From a virus, in the IMG/VR virus record IMGVR_UViG_3300037010_002778, positions 1-54,223 of that record: DNA of 54,223 nt, one strand, 5' to 3'. The position numbers and the translations under genes were made by a program. The notes beneath the pieces are model-generated. The model did no database searches and was not told where the DNA came from. It saw only the letters and a list, made by a program, of their open reading frames with translations. Each line of letters starts with the position of its first letter. Position 1 is the first letter of the stretch. Positions 1 to 8,205 of the stretch are shown here, piece by piece.

Positions 1-1
1 A

Positions 2-781
2 GTTATAGGAAATCAAGGAACTCAAGGAAATACTGGAGCTCAAGGATCTCAAGGATTCCAAGGAATTATAGGAAATCAAGGAACTCAAGGAAATACTGGA
101 GCTCAAGGTTCTCAAGGGTATCAAGGAATTATAGGAAATCAAGGAACTCAAGGAAATACTGGAGCTCAAGGTTCTCAAGGATTCCAAGGAATTATAGGAA
201 ATCAAGGAACTCAAGGAAATACTGGAGCTCAAGGTTCTCAAGGGTATCAAGGAATTATAGGAAATCAAGGAACTCAAGGAAATACTGGAGCTCAAGGTCC
301 TCAAGGATTCCAAGGAATTATAGGAAATCAAGGAGCTCAAGGAAATACTGGAACTCAAGGTCCTCAAGGATTCCAAGGAATTGTAGGAGTTCAAGGACCT
401 CAAGGAAATACTGGAGCACAAGGTCCTCAAGGATTCCAAGGAGTTATAGGAAATCAAGGAACTCAAGGAAATACTGGAATTCAAGGTCCTCAAGGGTATC
501 AAGGAGTTATAGGAAATCAAGGATTCCAAGGTAAAACTGGAGCTCAAGGATCTCAAGGGTATCAAGGAGTTATAGGAAATCAAGGAACTCAAGGAAACGC
601 TGGAGCTCAAGGATCTCAAGGATTCCAAGGAATTATAGGAAATCAAGGAACTCAAGGAAATACTGGCTCTCAAGGATCTCAAGGACCTCAAGGCACTCAA
701 GGAAATACAGGAACTCAAGGAGTTCAAGGACCTCAAGGAAATACTGGAGCTCAAGGAACTCAAGGATATACAGGAGTTTGC
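2..781 (+). repeat. 63-base tandem repeat encoding collagen-like Gly-X-Y triplets
   Basis: About twelve direct repeats of 63 bases (e.g. starts near 64, 127, 190, 253), each encoding seven Gly-X-Y triplets with the core G-N-Q-G-T-Q-G-N-T-G. Most differences between copies are single codons such as TCT/CCT or TTC/TAT, so the copies alternate F-Q and Y-Q. The array is wholly in frame. Confidence 0.9.
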
Positions 782-1921
782 GAATGTGATAAAATAATAA
801 TAGTAACAAACGATGATGATGTAAATTGTTCAAATTTATTAAGTATAGTCGATCCGTCAGGATCATCACTAACATTATGTGATTATTATAAACTTACAAA
901 TTTAACAGCAAAAAAAGTTACTATTTATGATATAAATGGATGTACAAAAGACTTTATAATTTCAAAAGATGGAAATGGTAATTGCACATGTGAAGAAAAA
1001 GAAAAATGTTGTAAAAATGGAGATTTAAGCAAAGTTGTTCCTGGTAGTGGTGGATTAACTCAAGGACAAATTTTAAATTCATTAAACGCTTATGCAAATA
1101 CATTATCTCCTCCTTTAGGTCCTTATACTTTAAATAATTTATGTATGGCTTATAATAGTGATGATAATAAAATTTTTCAACCTGATGGCATTTACTATAC
1201 GGAAAGTGACAAAGTATATAAACTTGAAGTAGAAAAAGATGACTGTGGATGTAAAATAATTTCATTTGAACTTTTTGGTTGGATACGTACATTTGCTAAT
1301 CCAGTTTTAAATACACAAAATACATCACAAATATTTAATTTAGATTCAGTTTATATAAAAGGATCAGGAGCTTATAGAATACCAATTGAAATAAAAAATT
1401 CTATAACAGCTACATCAGGAACTTTTATATCATCATATTTATATCAAGCAACAGCAACAACTGTTTTAGAATCTACACCAATATGGCAATATTATACATC
1501 AATCTATAATCCATATCCTACATTAACTGGTTTTCAAGGTTATGTATTAACAAATACTGGTACAAGTGTAACTTGGAATAATATTTCAGGATTTCAAGGA
1601 AATCAAGGATTTCAAGGATTTCAAGGTTCACAAGGAAGTGGTTTGCCAACACCAAATCAACAGACTGATATTGGAAAAATAATTACATACGCAGGACAGC
1701 CCCAAGGAGGTATTATATGGAATACAATCCATAATTTAAATATATCTGGATTTACATCAGTTGCAAACGAACCACGTACAATAACAATATTAGATGATTC
1801 AACATGGAATTATTCAGATCCTAATGTATTTTTTGCAGCTGGAAATATGCAAAGTACAGTAGCCGCAATTAAAACTTTACAAACTAATTATAATCGTCTT
1901 TTATCAAAATTAGTATTTTAA
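2..1921 (+). CDS. Collagen-like tail fibre/adhesin protein, 5' end missing
   Basis: The reading frame is already open at base 2 and runs without a stop to 1921, so the N-terminus lies outside the window. The first ~260 visible codons are Gly-X-Y triplets rich in Gln (G-N-Q, G-T-Q, G-A-Q, G-F-Q), organised in a 21-residue period. A Cys-rich segment follows (about 785-1020), then a globular part with a second short G-F-Q patch near 1590-1635. The C-terminus ends in a helical stretch (AAIKTLQTNYNRLLSKLVF). Such collagen-like triple helices are common in phage tail fibres, so a host-binding or decoration role is inferred. The Met at 1145 is internal, not the start. Confidence 0.75.
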   Translation, partial: VIGNQGTQGNTGAQGSQGFQGIIGNQGTQGNTGAQGSQGYQGIIGNQGTQGNTGAQGSQGFQGIIGNQGTQGNTGAQGSQGYQGIIGNQGTQGNTGAQGPQGFQGIIGNQGAQGNTGTQGPQGFQGIVGVQGPQGNTGAQGPQGFQGVIGNQGTQGNTGIQGPQGYQGVIGNQGFQGKTGAQGSQGYQGVIGNQGTQGNAGAQGSQGFQGIIGNQGTQGNTGSQGSQGPQGTQGNTGTQGVQGPQGNTGAQGTQGYTGVCECDKIIIVTNDDDVNCSNLLSIVDPSGSSLTLCDYYKLTNLTAKKVTIYDINGCTKDFIISKDGNGNCTCEEKEKCCKNGDLSKVVPGSGGLTQGQILNSLNAYANTLSPPLGPYTLNNLCMAYNSDDNKIFQPDGIYYTESDKVYKLEVEKDDCGCKIISFELFGWIRTFANPVLNTQNTSQIFNLDSVYIKGSGAYRIPIEIKNSITATSGTFISSYLYQATATTVLESTPIWQYYTSIYNPYPTLTGFQGYVLTNTGTSVTWNNISGFQGNQGFQGFQGSQGSGLPTPNQQTDIGKIITYAGQPQGGIIWNTIHNLNISGFTSVANEPRTITILDDSTWNYSDPNVFFAAGNMQSTVAAIKTLQTNYNRLLSKLVF

Positions 1922-1937
1922 AATTTAAATTTTTGAA

Positions 1938-1945
1938 TATATAAA
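1938..1945 (+). promoter_or_regulatory. TATATAAA late-promoter-like box
   Basis: TATATAAA lies 25 bases before the ATG at 1971, in the only gap between the fibre gene and the next gene. T4 late promoters recognised by gp55 have a TATAAATA box, and a gp55-like gene is in this window. In DNA this AT-rich the match is weak evidence by itself. Confidence 0.25.
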
Positions 1946-1970
1946 AAAATTTAAAAAAATACTCGAATCA

Positions 1971-2753
1971 ATGGATGATATTATTCAACAAAACTTACAT
2001 TCGTTCGTATACACTTTCGGTAGTATAGCGTTAATGATATTATTATATTTATTAAATAAAATAACCGGTGATTTTATTGTAAGTACAATAAAAAAAATAT
2101 TTAAAAATATATATGAATTTATTATAGGCGATAGAATAGATGTAAAATCTCAAAATATAATATATTGTATAAATAATGATTTATCTGAACTTAGAGTTTA
2201 TACCGAAGCTTCAAGAGCTTTTGTATTAGAGTTTCATAATGGCTCAGAATATTTGTCAAATTTTCCACAATGGAAATTATCTCAAAGCTACGAAAAAAAT
2301 GCTCCTGGTATTGCGTACAATGGTTATGAATTTCAAAATATACCAGCAACATTAATATGGGATGATTATTTAAAAATATTTTTTGATAAAGATATAGAAT
2401 TACCAAAAGGTATAATTAAAATTGATTCTATTAAAAAATGTCCAAATATGTGTAGTGAAAATAGACCAATTTTTTTAATTACAACTGAAAATTTAGATTA
2501 CGATGCAGGACCAGCACGAAGTCTTTTTGAAAAAAGAGGAATAAGATATAGTATACAAACTCCTATAATATCAAATTTTAATAAATCAATTATTGGAATA
2601 GCAGGTTTAGATTATATTGATGAAAATGTAGATTTAAACGAAATAAATGAGTGTTTTTTATGTAAATTTAGTTCAAATTTAGCATTTATTTGGAATGATA
2701 GTATTAAAAAACAAAAACTTTTAAAGCATCATATAAAAATTTTACAAGAATAA
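1971..2753 (+). CDS. Membrane-anchored protein with possible GAF-like domain
   Basis: 260 residues. An N-terminal hydrophobic segment (about residues 15-35, SIALMILLYLL core) predicts one membrane anchor, followed by a basic amphipathic stretch and a soluble domain. That domain contains VLEFHNGSEY (about residues 85-95), a pattern I associate with GAF-like sensory domains in phage and bacterial proteins, and ends with a conserved-looking GIAGLDYID strand. No catalytic motif is seen. A membrane-associated sensor or lysis-timing role is conceivable but speculative. Confidence 0.45.
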   Translation: MDDIIQQNLHSFVYTFGSIALMILLYLLNKITGDFIVSTIKKIFKNIYEFIIGDRIDVKSQNIIYCINNDLSELRVYTEASRAFVLEFHNGSEYLSNFPQWKLSQSYEKNAPGIAYNGYEFQNIPATLIWDDYLKIFFDKDIELPKGIIKIDSIKKCPNMCSENRPIFLITTENLDYDAGPARSLFEKRGIRYSIQTPIISNFNKSIIGIAGLDYIDENVDLNEINECFLCKFSSNLAFIWNDSIKKQKLLKHHIKILQE

Positions 2754-2782
2754 AAAAAATAAAATGTAAATTACAAAAAATT

Positions 2783-3055
2783 ATGATATTTTTCAAAACA
2801 TTTAAATATTTATATTTAGATTTTAGAGCATTTTTATATGCAGTACAACAAGGTAAAAAACTAAGAGTTACAAATGAAATAGCAAATCAACGAATAGGAA
2901 TTTGTAAAAATTGTGAAAATTTAAATCAAGAATTTAAAATTTTTAATTATAAGTTTTTAAGGTGTGGTATTTGTGGATGTATTTTACGAGCAAAAACAAA
3001 ATTGACATTTGAAAATTGTCCTGATAATCCTCCTAAATGGAAATCCTCGTTTTAG
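2783..3055 (+). CDS. Small zinc-ribbon protein
   Basis: 90 residues. The C-terminal half holds two Cys pairs and a final Cys: C-K-N-C (about 41-44), C-G-I-C-G-C (about 61-66) and N-C-P (about 79-81), followed by a Trp. This C-x2-C...C-x2-C layout is a zinc-binding ribbon common in small phage proteins of unknown function. The N-terminus is aromatic and basic. The stop codon lies inside the terminator hairpin that closes this transcription unit. Confidence 0.6.
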   Translation: MIFFKTFKYLYLDFRAFLYAVQQGKKLRVTNEIANQRIGICKNCENLNQEFKIFNYKFLRCGICGCILRAKTKLTFENCPDNPPKWKSSF

Positions 3056-3068
3056 AGGATTTTTTTTT
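3041..3068 (+). terminator. Rho-independent terminator
   Basis: Stem AATCCTC / GAGGATT with a six-base loop, followed by a run of eight T. It overlaps the stop codon of the zinc-ribbon gene and separates the fibre-side genes from the replication operon. Confidence 0.85.
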
Positions 3069-3114
3069 AAACAAAAATGAAAAATTTTAATATAAAAAAC
3101 AAAAATTATAATAA

Positions 3115-3831
3115 ATGGCTATTATTATTTCATCTACAGGTGTTGTAACTGAAGTTGCTCCTGATCCTCAAGTTGGATATTTTACAATGAAAACAATTTA
3201 TAATTTTTTAAAAGCTTTAGTTGAACCTGTTTTTATAGGCACTAAATGGATGTTTCATTGTAAAACAGGTTTATCTTTAGGATACCAAATAAATAAGCAA
3301 GCTTCGGAAATTGCAGGATTTTTAGTATATGGTGATGTTTTAATAGCCGATGATTTTGAACTTTCGTCAACTTTTTTTATTCCAGAAGATTTAAAAAATG
3401 AAATAAAAAACGAAATCATAAAATTTTATAAAAATTTTGAACAAAGTTATCAAAATGAATTATCACAAAATATAAAACAAAAAAGAAGTAAAAGGGATAT
3501 ACTTTCTTTACTTAAAGAAGATGATGAAACGATTAATGAATTTACACAATCATTAAATAGAAAAGAAACAATAACTGAAAAAATAATGTCAAGTTTATAT
3601 AAATATTTGTTTGGTAGTAAAAAAAGTTTTAAACAATTAATGAAAAATTTTATATTAAAAATAGATAATACAGAATTTGTAATTGAAGATTCGTTAGAAT
3701 ATAGGAATAAAATATTTAATGTTTTATTACAATTTTATATTAATAAAGAAGATTATGAAAAATGCGAAAAAATAAAAAAATATATAGAAAATTTAAACAA
3801 ATATTACGAGGTTAAAAATGAAAAAAATTGA
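3115..3831 (+). CDS. Unknown phage protein heading the replication operon
   Basis: 238 residues, not recognised. The N-terminal ~90 residues are hydrophobic/aromatic (GYFTMKTIYNFLKALVEPV) and may form a compact domain. The rest is charged and helical with a Lys/Arg-rich linker (residues ~120-127) and a C-terminal coiled helix. Its end overlaps the start of the sliding-clamp gene by 14 bases, so it is probably co-translated with it. It is the first gene after the terminator at 3041. Confidence 0.55.
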   Translation: MAIIISSTGVVTEVAPDPQVGYFTMKTIYNFLKALVEPVFIGTKWMFHCKTGLSLGYQINKQASEIAGFLVYGDVLIADDFELSSTFFIPEDLKNEIKNEIIKFYKNFEQSYQNELSQNIKQKRSKRDILSLLKEDDETINEFTQSLNRKETITEKIMSSLYKYLFGSKKSFKQLMKNFILKIDNTEFVIEDSLEYRNKIFNVLLQFYINKEDYEKCEKIKKYIENLNKYYEVKNEKN

Positions 3832-4573
3832 GTTAAATTTATTAAACTCAAAATTATTAATTGATTTTATTATAAAATTTAGAGTTTTAGATAAAAATAT
3901 TTTATTAGAAATTAGTAGTGACAAATTAATAGCAAAAACATTTAAAGATGAATTAAATATTATGAAGTATGGAATTATAGAATTTGATGATATATTTGCA
4001 TATTCCAAAAAAAATGATAAAATAGATGAAACTATAAAATTATGGGTTTATAATATCGATAAATTTAAAGCAGCTTTATTAGCAGTAGGAGATTGTAAAT
4101 TTATTATTTCTTATGATGAAACTGATATGTCAGCTACTCAAATCGAATTAAAAACAAAAAATATTAAAAAAATAATAAAAGTTTTAAATAATTTAGAATT
4201 TAACGAAATTGAAGGTGACAAAATTGAAAAATTATTTGATATAAAAAATTGTTTTGCTAATATTTATTTAAATAAAGAATTTTTATTTAAATTAAAACAA
4301 TTAACTGATTTAGAAGTTGAAGGCGGTTTTGTAATTAGTACTGAAGATTCAAAAATTATTTTTATAGGTTCTGAATTTGAATTAAATTTTGACGGAGAAT
4401 TTAAAATTTTAAATGATGAAATTAAAAAATTTATAGTTAATCGATCAATTTTTAAATTTATAGATAACGAAGATTATAATGTTTATTTGAAAGAAAATGC
4501 TATTTTATTCTTTGACAATAATAATTTTAAATTAGCATCAGGTTTATTGGAATCGCAGGATGAAATTAACTAA
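3818..4573 (+). CDS. 45: Probable DNA sliding clamp (gp45-like)
   Basis: 251 residues with the alternating strands and helices expected of a PCNA/gp45-type clamp: an N-terminal helix, then strands such as LLEISSDKLIAKTF, the segment YGIIEFDDIFAY and the helix IDKFKAALLAV. A second, similar half follows (LKQLTDLEVEGGFVISTEDSKIIFIG). T4 gp45 is 228 residues and forms a trimer that tethers polymerase to DNA and activates late transcription. The call rests on fold-like pattern and on context: it sits directly before a polymerase fragment with a clamp-binding-like tail, in an operon with helicase, UvsX and gp46/47. Similarity is low, so this is an inference. Confidence 0.5.
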   Translation: MKKIELNLLNSKLLIDFIIKFRVLDKNILLEISSDKLIAKTFKDELNIMKYGIIEFDDIFAYSKKNDKIDETIKLWVYNIDKFKAALLAVGDCKFIISYDETDMSATQIELKTKNIKKIIKVLNNLEFNEIEGDKIEKLFDIKNCFANIYLNKEFLFKLKQLTDLEVEGGFVISTEDSKIIFIGSEFELNFDGEFKILNDEIKKFIVNRSIFKFIDNEDYNVYLKENAILFFDNNNFKLASGLLESQDEIN

Positions 4574-5717
4574 AGAATATGAAAATATGACAAAGGAAGA
4601 ACTGGAAATTGAATTAAAAGGTTTAATTTCTAATAGGAATAATGTTTCAAATTTAGAAAAAGCTATAAAACGAATTTTAGTTTCTTCCTATGGTGTATTT
4701 GGTAATAAATATTTCAATTTTTTTAATAAAGATATAGCTGAAACAATAGCATTACAAGGACAAACGTTAATAAAATTTTCAAGTGATATTATAAATAAAT
4801 ATTTTTTAAATTATTGGCATAAAGATAAAAAATTACATAAAACATTAAATATTACTGATGTTAAACCTATAGATCGTAATTTAATTATAGCTGGTATTGT
4901 TGATTCATTGTTTGTAGATTTTAATACTGTAATTAATAGTTGTAAATTTGAATATTCAAAAATTGAATTTATTTTAAATCTTTATAATTATAGATTAAAG
5001 CAGTTTATAAAATTACAAATAGATAAATTTTCAAATAATTATAATACAAATAGTATTTATAATTTTGAATTAAAATCAGTATCTGAATATGCTGCATTTT
5101 TTTCAAAAAATCATTATATTTTATCAATTAAATGGGCAAATGATATAGTATATGAATCGTTAGAGAAATTTAAAATTGCAGGCGTTGAAATTATAAACAA
5201 AACATATCCAAAATTTGCAAGAGACAAATTAAATGAATTAATGAAATACTTTTTTAAAAATAATTTTAGTATATCAACTAATGAAATTATTGAAAAATTA
5301 AAAAATTTAAAAAAACAATTTAAACTTCAAGATATTAATGATATTTCAATGTCAATTGGTATAGGAGAATATGAAAAATATGTCACTCATAAAAAAAATG
5401 AAATTATAATTGAAAGCAAAACTCCTATACACATAAAAGCAGCAGCAAATTATAATAGTGAATTATTAAAAAATAAAAACTTTAGAAATAAGTACATGCT
5501 AATACGCAAATCATCAAGAATAAAATATTTTTATTCAAAAGGAAATTATGAAACTTTTGCTTTTATAAATGGATATTTTCCTATTGAATTTGCGCCAGAA
5601 TTTGATTACGATAAAATGTTTCATAAATTAATAGTTGAACCTATTCAAAAATTTATGAAACTTTTTAATAAAAATAATATACCAGAAAATTTAATAACAT
5701 TTAAAAAAATTTTTTAA
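4560..5717 (+). CDS. Family B DNA polymerase C-terminal fragment (gp43 palm/thumb) with altered motifs
   Basis: 385 residues that align by eye with only the C-terminal part of T4/RB69 gp43. Near the start is a motif B equivalent, K-R-I-L-V-S-S-Y-G (family K-x3-N-S-x-Y-G, so Asn is replaced by Val). Then comes a motif C equivalent, A-G-I-V-D-S-L (family Y-G-D-T-D-S), which keeps the second Asp but has lost the first. A KKRY-like K-N-H-Y follows, then the thumb with TPIHIKAAANYN and FDYDKMFHKLIVEPI. The exonuclease domain and motif A are absent. The C-terminus LITFKKIF resembles the clamp-binding tail of gp43. It may be half of a split polymerase whose N-terminal part is elsewhere, or a relic retained for clamp binding. 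It overlaps the clamp gene by 14 bases. Confidence 0.8.
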   Translation: MKLTKEYENMTKEELEIELKGLISNRNNVSNLEKAIKRILVSSYGVFGNKYFNFFNKDIAETIALQGQTLIKFSSDIINKYFLNYWHKDKKLHKTLNITDVKPIDRNLIIAGIVDSLFVDFNTVINSCKFEYSKIEFILNLYNYRLKQFIKLQIDKFSNNYNTNSIYNFELKSVSEYAAFFSKNHYILSIKWANDIVYESLEKFKIAGVEIINKTYPKFARDKLNELMKYFFKNNFSISTNEIIEKLKNLKKQFKLQDINDISMSIGIGEYEKYVTHKKNEIIIESKTPIHIKAAANYNSELLKNKNFRNKYMLIRKSSRIKYFYSKGNYETFAFINGYFPIEFAPEFDYDKMFHKLIVEPIQKFMKLFNKNNIPENLITFKKIF

Positions 5718-5718
5718 A

Positions 5719-6114
5719 ATGGCTGATAAAATAAGTATTGAAGATATAAAAAAGAAAATTGAATATTTAACAACTTCTCAAGAAGTTTGGGGTCCTTCAG
5801 ATGACAAAATAAAAGCAGATTTAAGTTTGGCGTATATGAGAAAAAAATTAAGAGAAGTTTTAGATGATATTACAAATTTTGAATTGTATATTGAAGATTA
5901 CATAAAACAAGAAATTGACAAAGTTATAAAAAATGAAATTCCAAATAAAATTGGATTAGCAACGAACAGTATAAACTTTAATATTGATTTAAAATTAACA
6001 ACAATAAAAGACAATATAAATATTTTATATAAAAATGAAACATTAATTAGTCAAAAACTTAAAGATTTACTTGGTTCTGAATTGAAAATTGAAGAAATAA
6101 AAGGAAACATTTAA
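5719..6114 (+). CDS. Unknown helical protein
   Basis: 131 residues, predominantly charged helix with probable coiled-coil character (IEDIKKKIEYL, YIEDYIKQEIDKVIKN). Not recognised. It begins one base after the polymerase fragment and its stop overlaps the next start (TAATG at 6112-6116), so it is translated as part of the replication operon. Confidence 0.5.
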   Translation: MADKISIEDIKKKIEYLTTSQEVWGPSDDKIKADLSLAYMRKKLREVLDDITNFELYIEDYIKQEIDKVIKNEIPNKIGLATNSINFNIDLKLTTIKDNINILYKNETLISQKLKDLLGSELKIEEIKGNI

Positions 6115-6392
6115 TGAAACAATTAAATCCACCTATTTTAAAACAATTTGATGTTCATAGAGCGTTGGATATAATATATGATAGTGCAAATAGTAATGTA
6201 GTTGGATATTTAAACGAAGATCCTGATGAACAAGCTTGGTTCTTTTTTATAAAAGATTATATAAGTGAATTATATTCTACAAAGGATAAAGCACTTGAAG
6301 AATTGGTAAAATTTTATATTCAAAATAGGTATGATACTTTATTTAGTAAAATGGGATTAGTAAACAATGAAAATTTTGTAAAAGGAAAATAG
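6114..6392 (+). CDS. Unknown small protein upstream of uvsX
   Basis: 92 residues, not recognised. It starts with MKQLNPPI, similar to the start of the unrelated glycosyltransferase at 47955 (MKQINPPL), and has a helical core with several Trp/Phe residues (EQAWFFFIKDYI). It is translationally coupled to the preceding gene and lies two bases before uvsX. Confidence 0.5.
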   Translation: MKQLNPPILKQFDVHRALDIIYDSANSNVVGYLNEDPDEQAWFFFIKDYISELYSTKDKALEELVKFYIQNRYDTLFSKMGLVNNENFVKGK

Positions 6393-6394
6393 AA

Positions 6395-6706
6395 ATGGCA
6401 AAAAAGAAAATAGAAGAAAGTATTGGGTCCAAATTTTCAATAAATGATTTGGCAAAAAAATTAAGTATATTAAATTTAGTCGAGGAAATTAATATTGCAG
6501 ATACGAATGAACGAGTTAAAATTAAAGATTGGATTAGTACAGGTAATTTATTATTAAATGCACAAATTTCAAGTTCTTTAGAAAAAGGTATACCTTCTGG
6601 TAGAACTGTATTATTAGCCGGAGAATCTGGATGTTTGCATCCTACTCAAAAAATAAAAGTATACATATCTCAATTTGACGAAGAAAAAGAAATCGAAACT
6701 ATATAA
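6395..6706 (+). CDS. uvsX: UvsX/RecA recombinase N-terminal part fused to a 24-residue N-intein
   Basis: 103 residues. Residues 1-79 are the N-extein of a UvsX-type recombinase: KDWISTGNLLLNAQIS, then GIPSGRTVLLAGESG, which is the first half of the Walker A loop. At Cys80 (base 6632) the sequence switches to an intein start, CLHPTQKIKVY, and stops after 24 residues. The continuation is supplied by the next gene, whose intein C-part ends in H-N immediately before TGKTF. Joined, the exteins give a perfect P-loop, GESG-TGKT. The recombinase must therefore be made by protein trans-splicing. T4 UvsX drives strand exchange and recombination-dependent replication. Confidence 0.88.
   Translation: MAKKKIEESIGSKFSINDLAKKLSILNLVEEINIADTNERVKIKDWISTGNLLLNAQISSSLEKGIPSGRTVLLAGESGCLHPTQKIKVYISQFDEEKEIETI
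6632..6703 (+). other. Atypically short N-intein of the UvsX split intein
   Basis: Codes for the 24 residues from the catalytic Cys1 (CLHPTQKIKVY...) to the stop codon. It carries only the first intein block. Its size matches the unusual class of split inteins broken close to the N-terminus (AceL-TerL type, about 25-residue N-part) rather than the usual ~100-residue N-part. Confidence 0.8.
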
Positions 6707-6751
6707 AATCACCAATAAACTTTAAGAAATTTTTTAAAAGCGAGATTTTAA

Positions 6752-7246
6752 ATGAGCATGATAGAAGAAAAATTAAATGAATTATTAAAATTTTATGGAA
6801 ATTTTTGTGAAATAGAAAAAGTTTTTAATATTAGTAAATATGATTTAGATGATAAACTAATTGAAAAAATATTTAATATTCATTGTGAAAAAAATTCAAT
6901 AGAGATTGAAGTAGAAGAATTATTTACAAAATATAAAGATAAGCGAATATATGTAAATTCGTTAGATGGCTATAATAAAATAAATAGAATTTTTAAAAAG
7001 TCAAAACGTAAAATGTATCAATTGTTAACTAAAGATTATTCAATTAAATGTTCTTATGACCATTTAATTGAAACACCCGAAGGGTTTATTAAAACTGAAA
7101 ATTTAAATATAAATTCTTTTGTAGTTGGCGAAAAAGGAAATCAAGTAATTTTAAGTAAAGAAACAATAGAAGATTCTATTGTTTATGATTTTGAAATTAA
7201 TCATATTAATCATAGATATTTATGTGGTGGGTTTTCAAATCATAAC
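6752..7246 (+). other. C-intein of the UvsX split intein
   Basis: Encodes 165 residues ending in the His-Asn pair needed for C-terminal cleavage, followed by the +1 Thr of the extein. No LAGLIDADG or HNH endonuclease motif is visible. The first ~60 residues precede any recognisable intein block and are unexplained. Confidence 0.8.
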
Positions 7247-8200
7247 ACAGGTAAAACATTTTTATGTCTTAATATAGCAAAAAATGCACAAAAAAAGGGT
7301 TATAAAATAATATGGATCGATAGTGAAAAAGCTGCTGATGATTTAATGTTTGAGCGTTTTGGAATCGATACGACATCAATGATTTATGTTGATGATATTG
7401 ATACAGTGAATAGACTTTCAACATTTCTTGTAAATTTTGTTGATATGTTACAAGAAGCAAAAGCAAAAAATGTTGAGGTTGATAAATACATAGTTATTAT
7501 AGATTCATTAGCTAATTTGTCAACTGATAAAGAAATAAAAGATGTTCAAACGGGTTCTGACAAAGCTGATATGACAAGACCTAAAGAATTAAGAAGATTA
7601 TTTAGAGTTTGTACTTCAAAATTAGGTAGAATTGATATACCAGTTATTATAACTAATCATGTTTATGCTTCTATTGATATGTTTACACATGGAAATACAA
7701 TGTCAGGTGGAGGAGGTCCTGCGTATAATGGTTCAATAATTGTAGAATTATTTAAATCACAGTTAAAAGAAACGGCTGATTCTGCAGCGACTGGAATAGT
7801 AGTTCGTTCTGTTATTAAAAAATCAAGGTTTTCAAAATCAAATATTCCAATAAAGTTTCATATTTCGTTTTATAAAGGTATGAATCAGTATGTTGGTTTA
7901 GATGATTATATTGATTGGGAAACATGTGGAATTGGTTGGGGTAAAATAGAAAAAGGTGAATTTATACCTACAACAACTGGTAGAACAATAGCAGTTAAAC
8001 ATTTAGAAAAACATATATCGCCAAAAGAATTATTTACAAATAAAGTTTTTACAAAAGAAATTATAAAAGAGCTTGATAAAAAAATTCAAAAAGTTTTTGA
8101 ACTTCCAAAATCAAATGATTTAGAAACTGAATTAGAAGATATAGCAAATATAATTGAGTTTGAAAAAAATGAAGTAGAACTAAATGAAACCGAGGGTTAA
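6752..8200 (+). CDS. uvsX: C-intein fused to UvsX/RecA recombinase C-terminal part
   Basis: 482 residues. Residues 1-165 are the C-intein: an extra N-terminal ~60 residues of unknown role, then KRIYVNSLDGYNKI, the block B-like KCSYDHLIETPEG, and the C-terminal blocks SIVYDFEIN and YLCGGFSNHN. Splicing after Asn165 joins Thr166. Residues 166-482 are the ATPase core: TGKTF completes Walker A, YIVIIDSLANL is Walker B, and VIITNHVYAS and GNTMSGGGGPAY match the DNA-binding loop region of UvsX. A 45-base gap without a clear Shine-Dalgarno site separates it from the N-part gene. Confidence 0.88.
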   Translation: MSMIEEKLNELLKFYGNFCEIEKVFNISKYDLDDKLIEKIFNIHCEKNSIEIEVEELFTKYKDKRIYVNSLDGYNKINRIFKKSKRKMYQLLTKDYSIKCSYDHLIETPEGFIKTENLNINSFVVGEKGNQVILSKETIEDSIVYDFEINHINHRYLCGGFSNHNTGKTFLCLNIAKNAQKKGYKIIWIDSEKAADDLMFERFGIDTTSMIYVDDIDTVNRLSTFLVNFVDMLQEAKAKNVEVDKYIVIIDSLANLSTDKEIKDVQTGSDKADMTRPKELRRLFRVCTSKLGRIDIPVIITNHVYASIDMFTHGNTMSGGGGPAYNGSIIVELFKSQLKETADSAATGIVVRSVIKKSRFSKSNIPIKFHISFYKGMNQYVGLDDYIDWETCGIGWGKIEKGEFIPTTTGRTIAVKHLEKHISPKELFTNKVFTKEIIKELDKKIQKVFELPKSNDLETELEDIANIIEFEKNEVELNETEG

Positions 8201-8205
8201 AAACG

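Noticed and set aside
1-781. CRISPR-like regular repeats
   Set aside because: The 63-base units are contiguous, in frame, and have no unique spacers; they encode collagen-like triplets.
633-1292. Minus-strand open frames inside the collagen-like gene
   Set aside because: They mirror the Gly-X-Gln repeats in the antisense frame, give Leu/Tyr/His-rich low-complexity peptides and overlap a strong continuous plus-strand gene.
6700-6755. Frameshift or sequencing error splitting one uvsX gene
   Set aside because: Both sides are in the +2 phase of the window and the gap holds a stop, 45 bases and a new start; the intein halves end and begin at sensible places, and the same arrangement occurs independently in dut. 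A real split is more likely, though raw reads would settle it.
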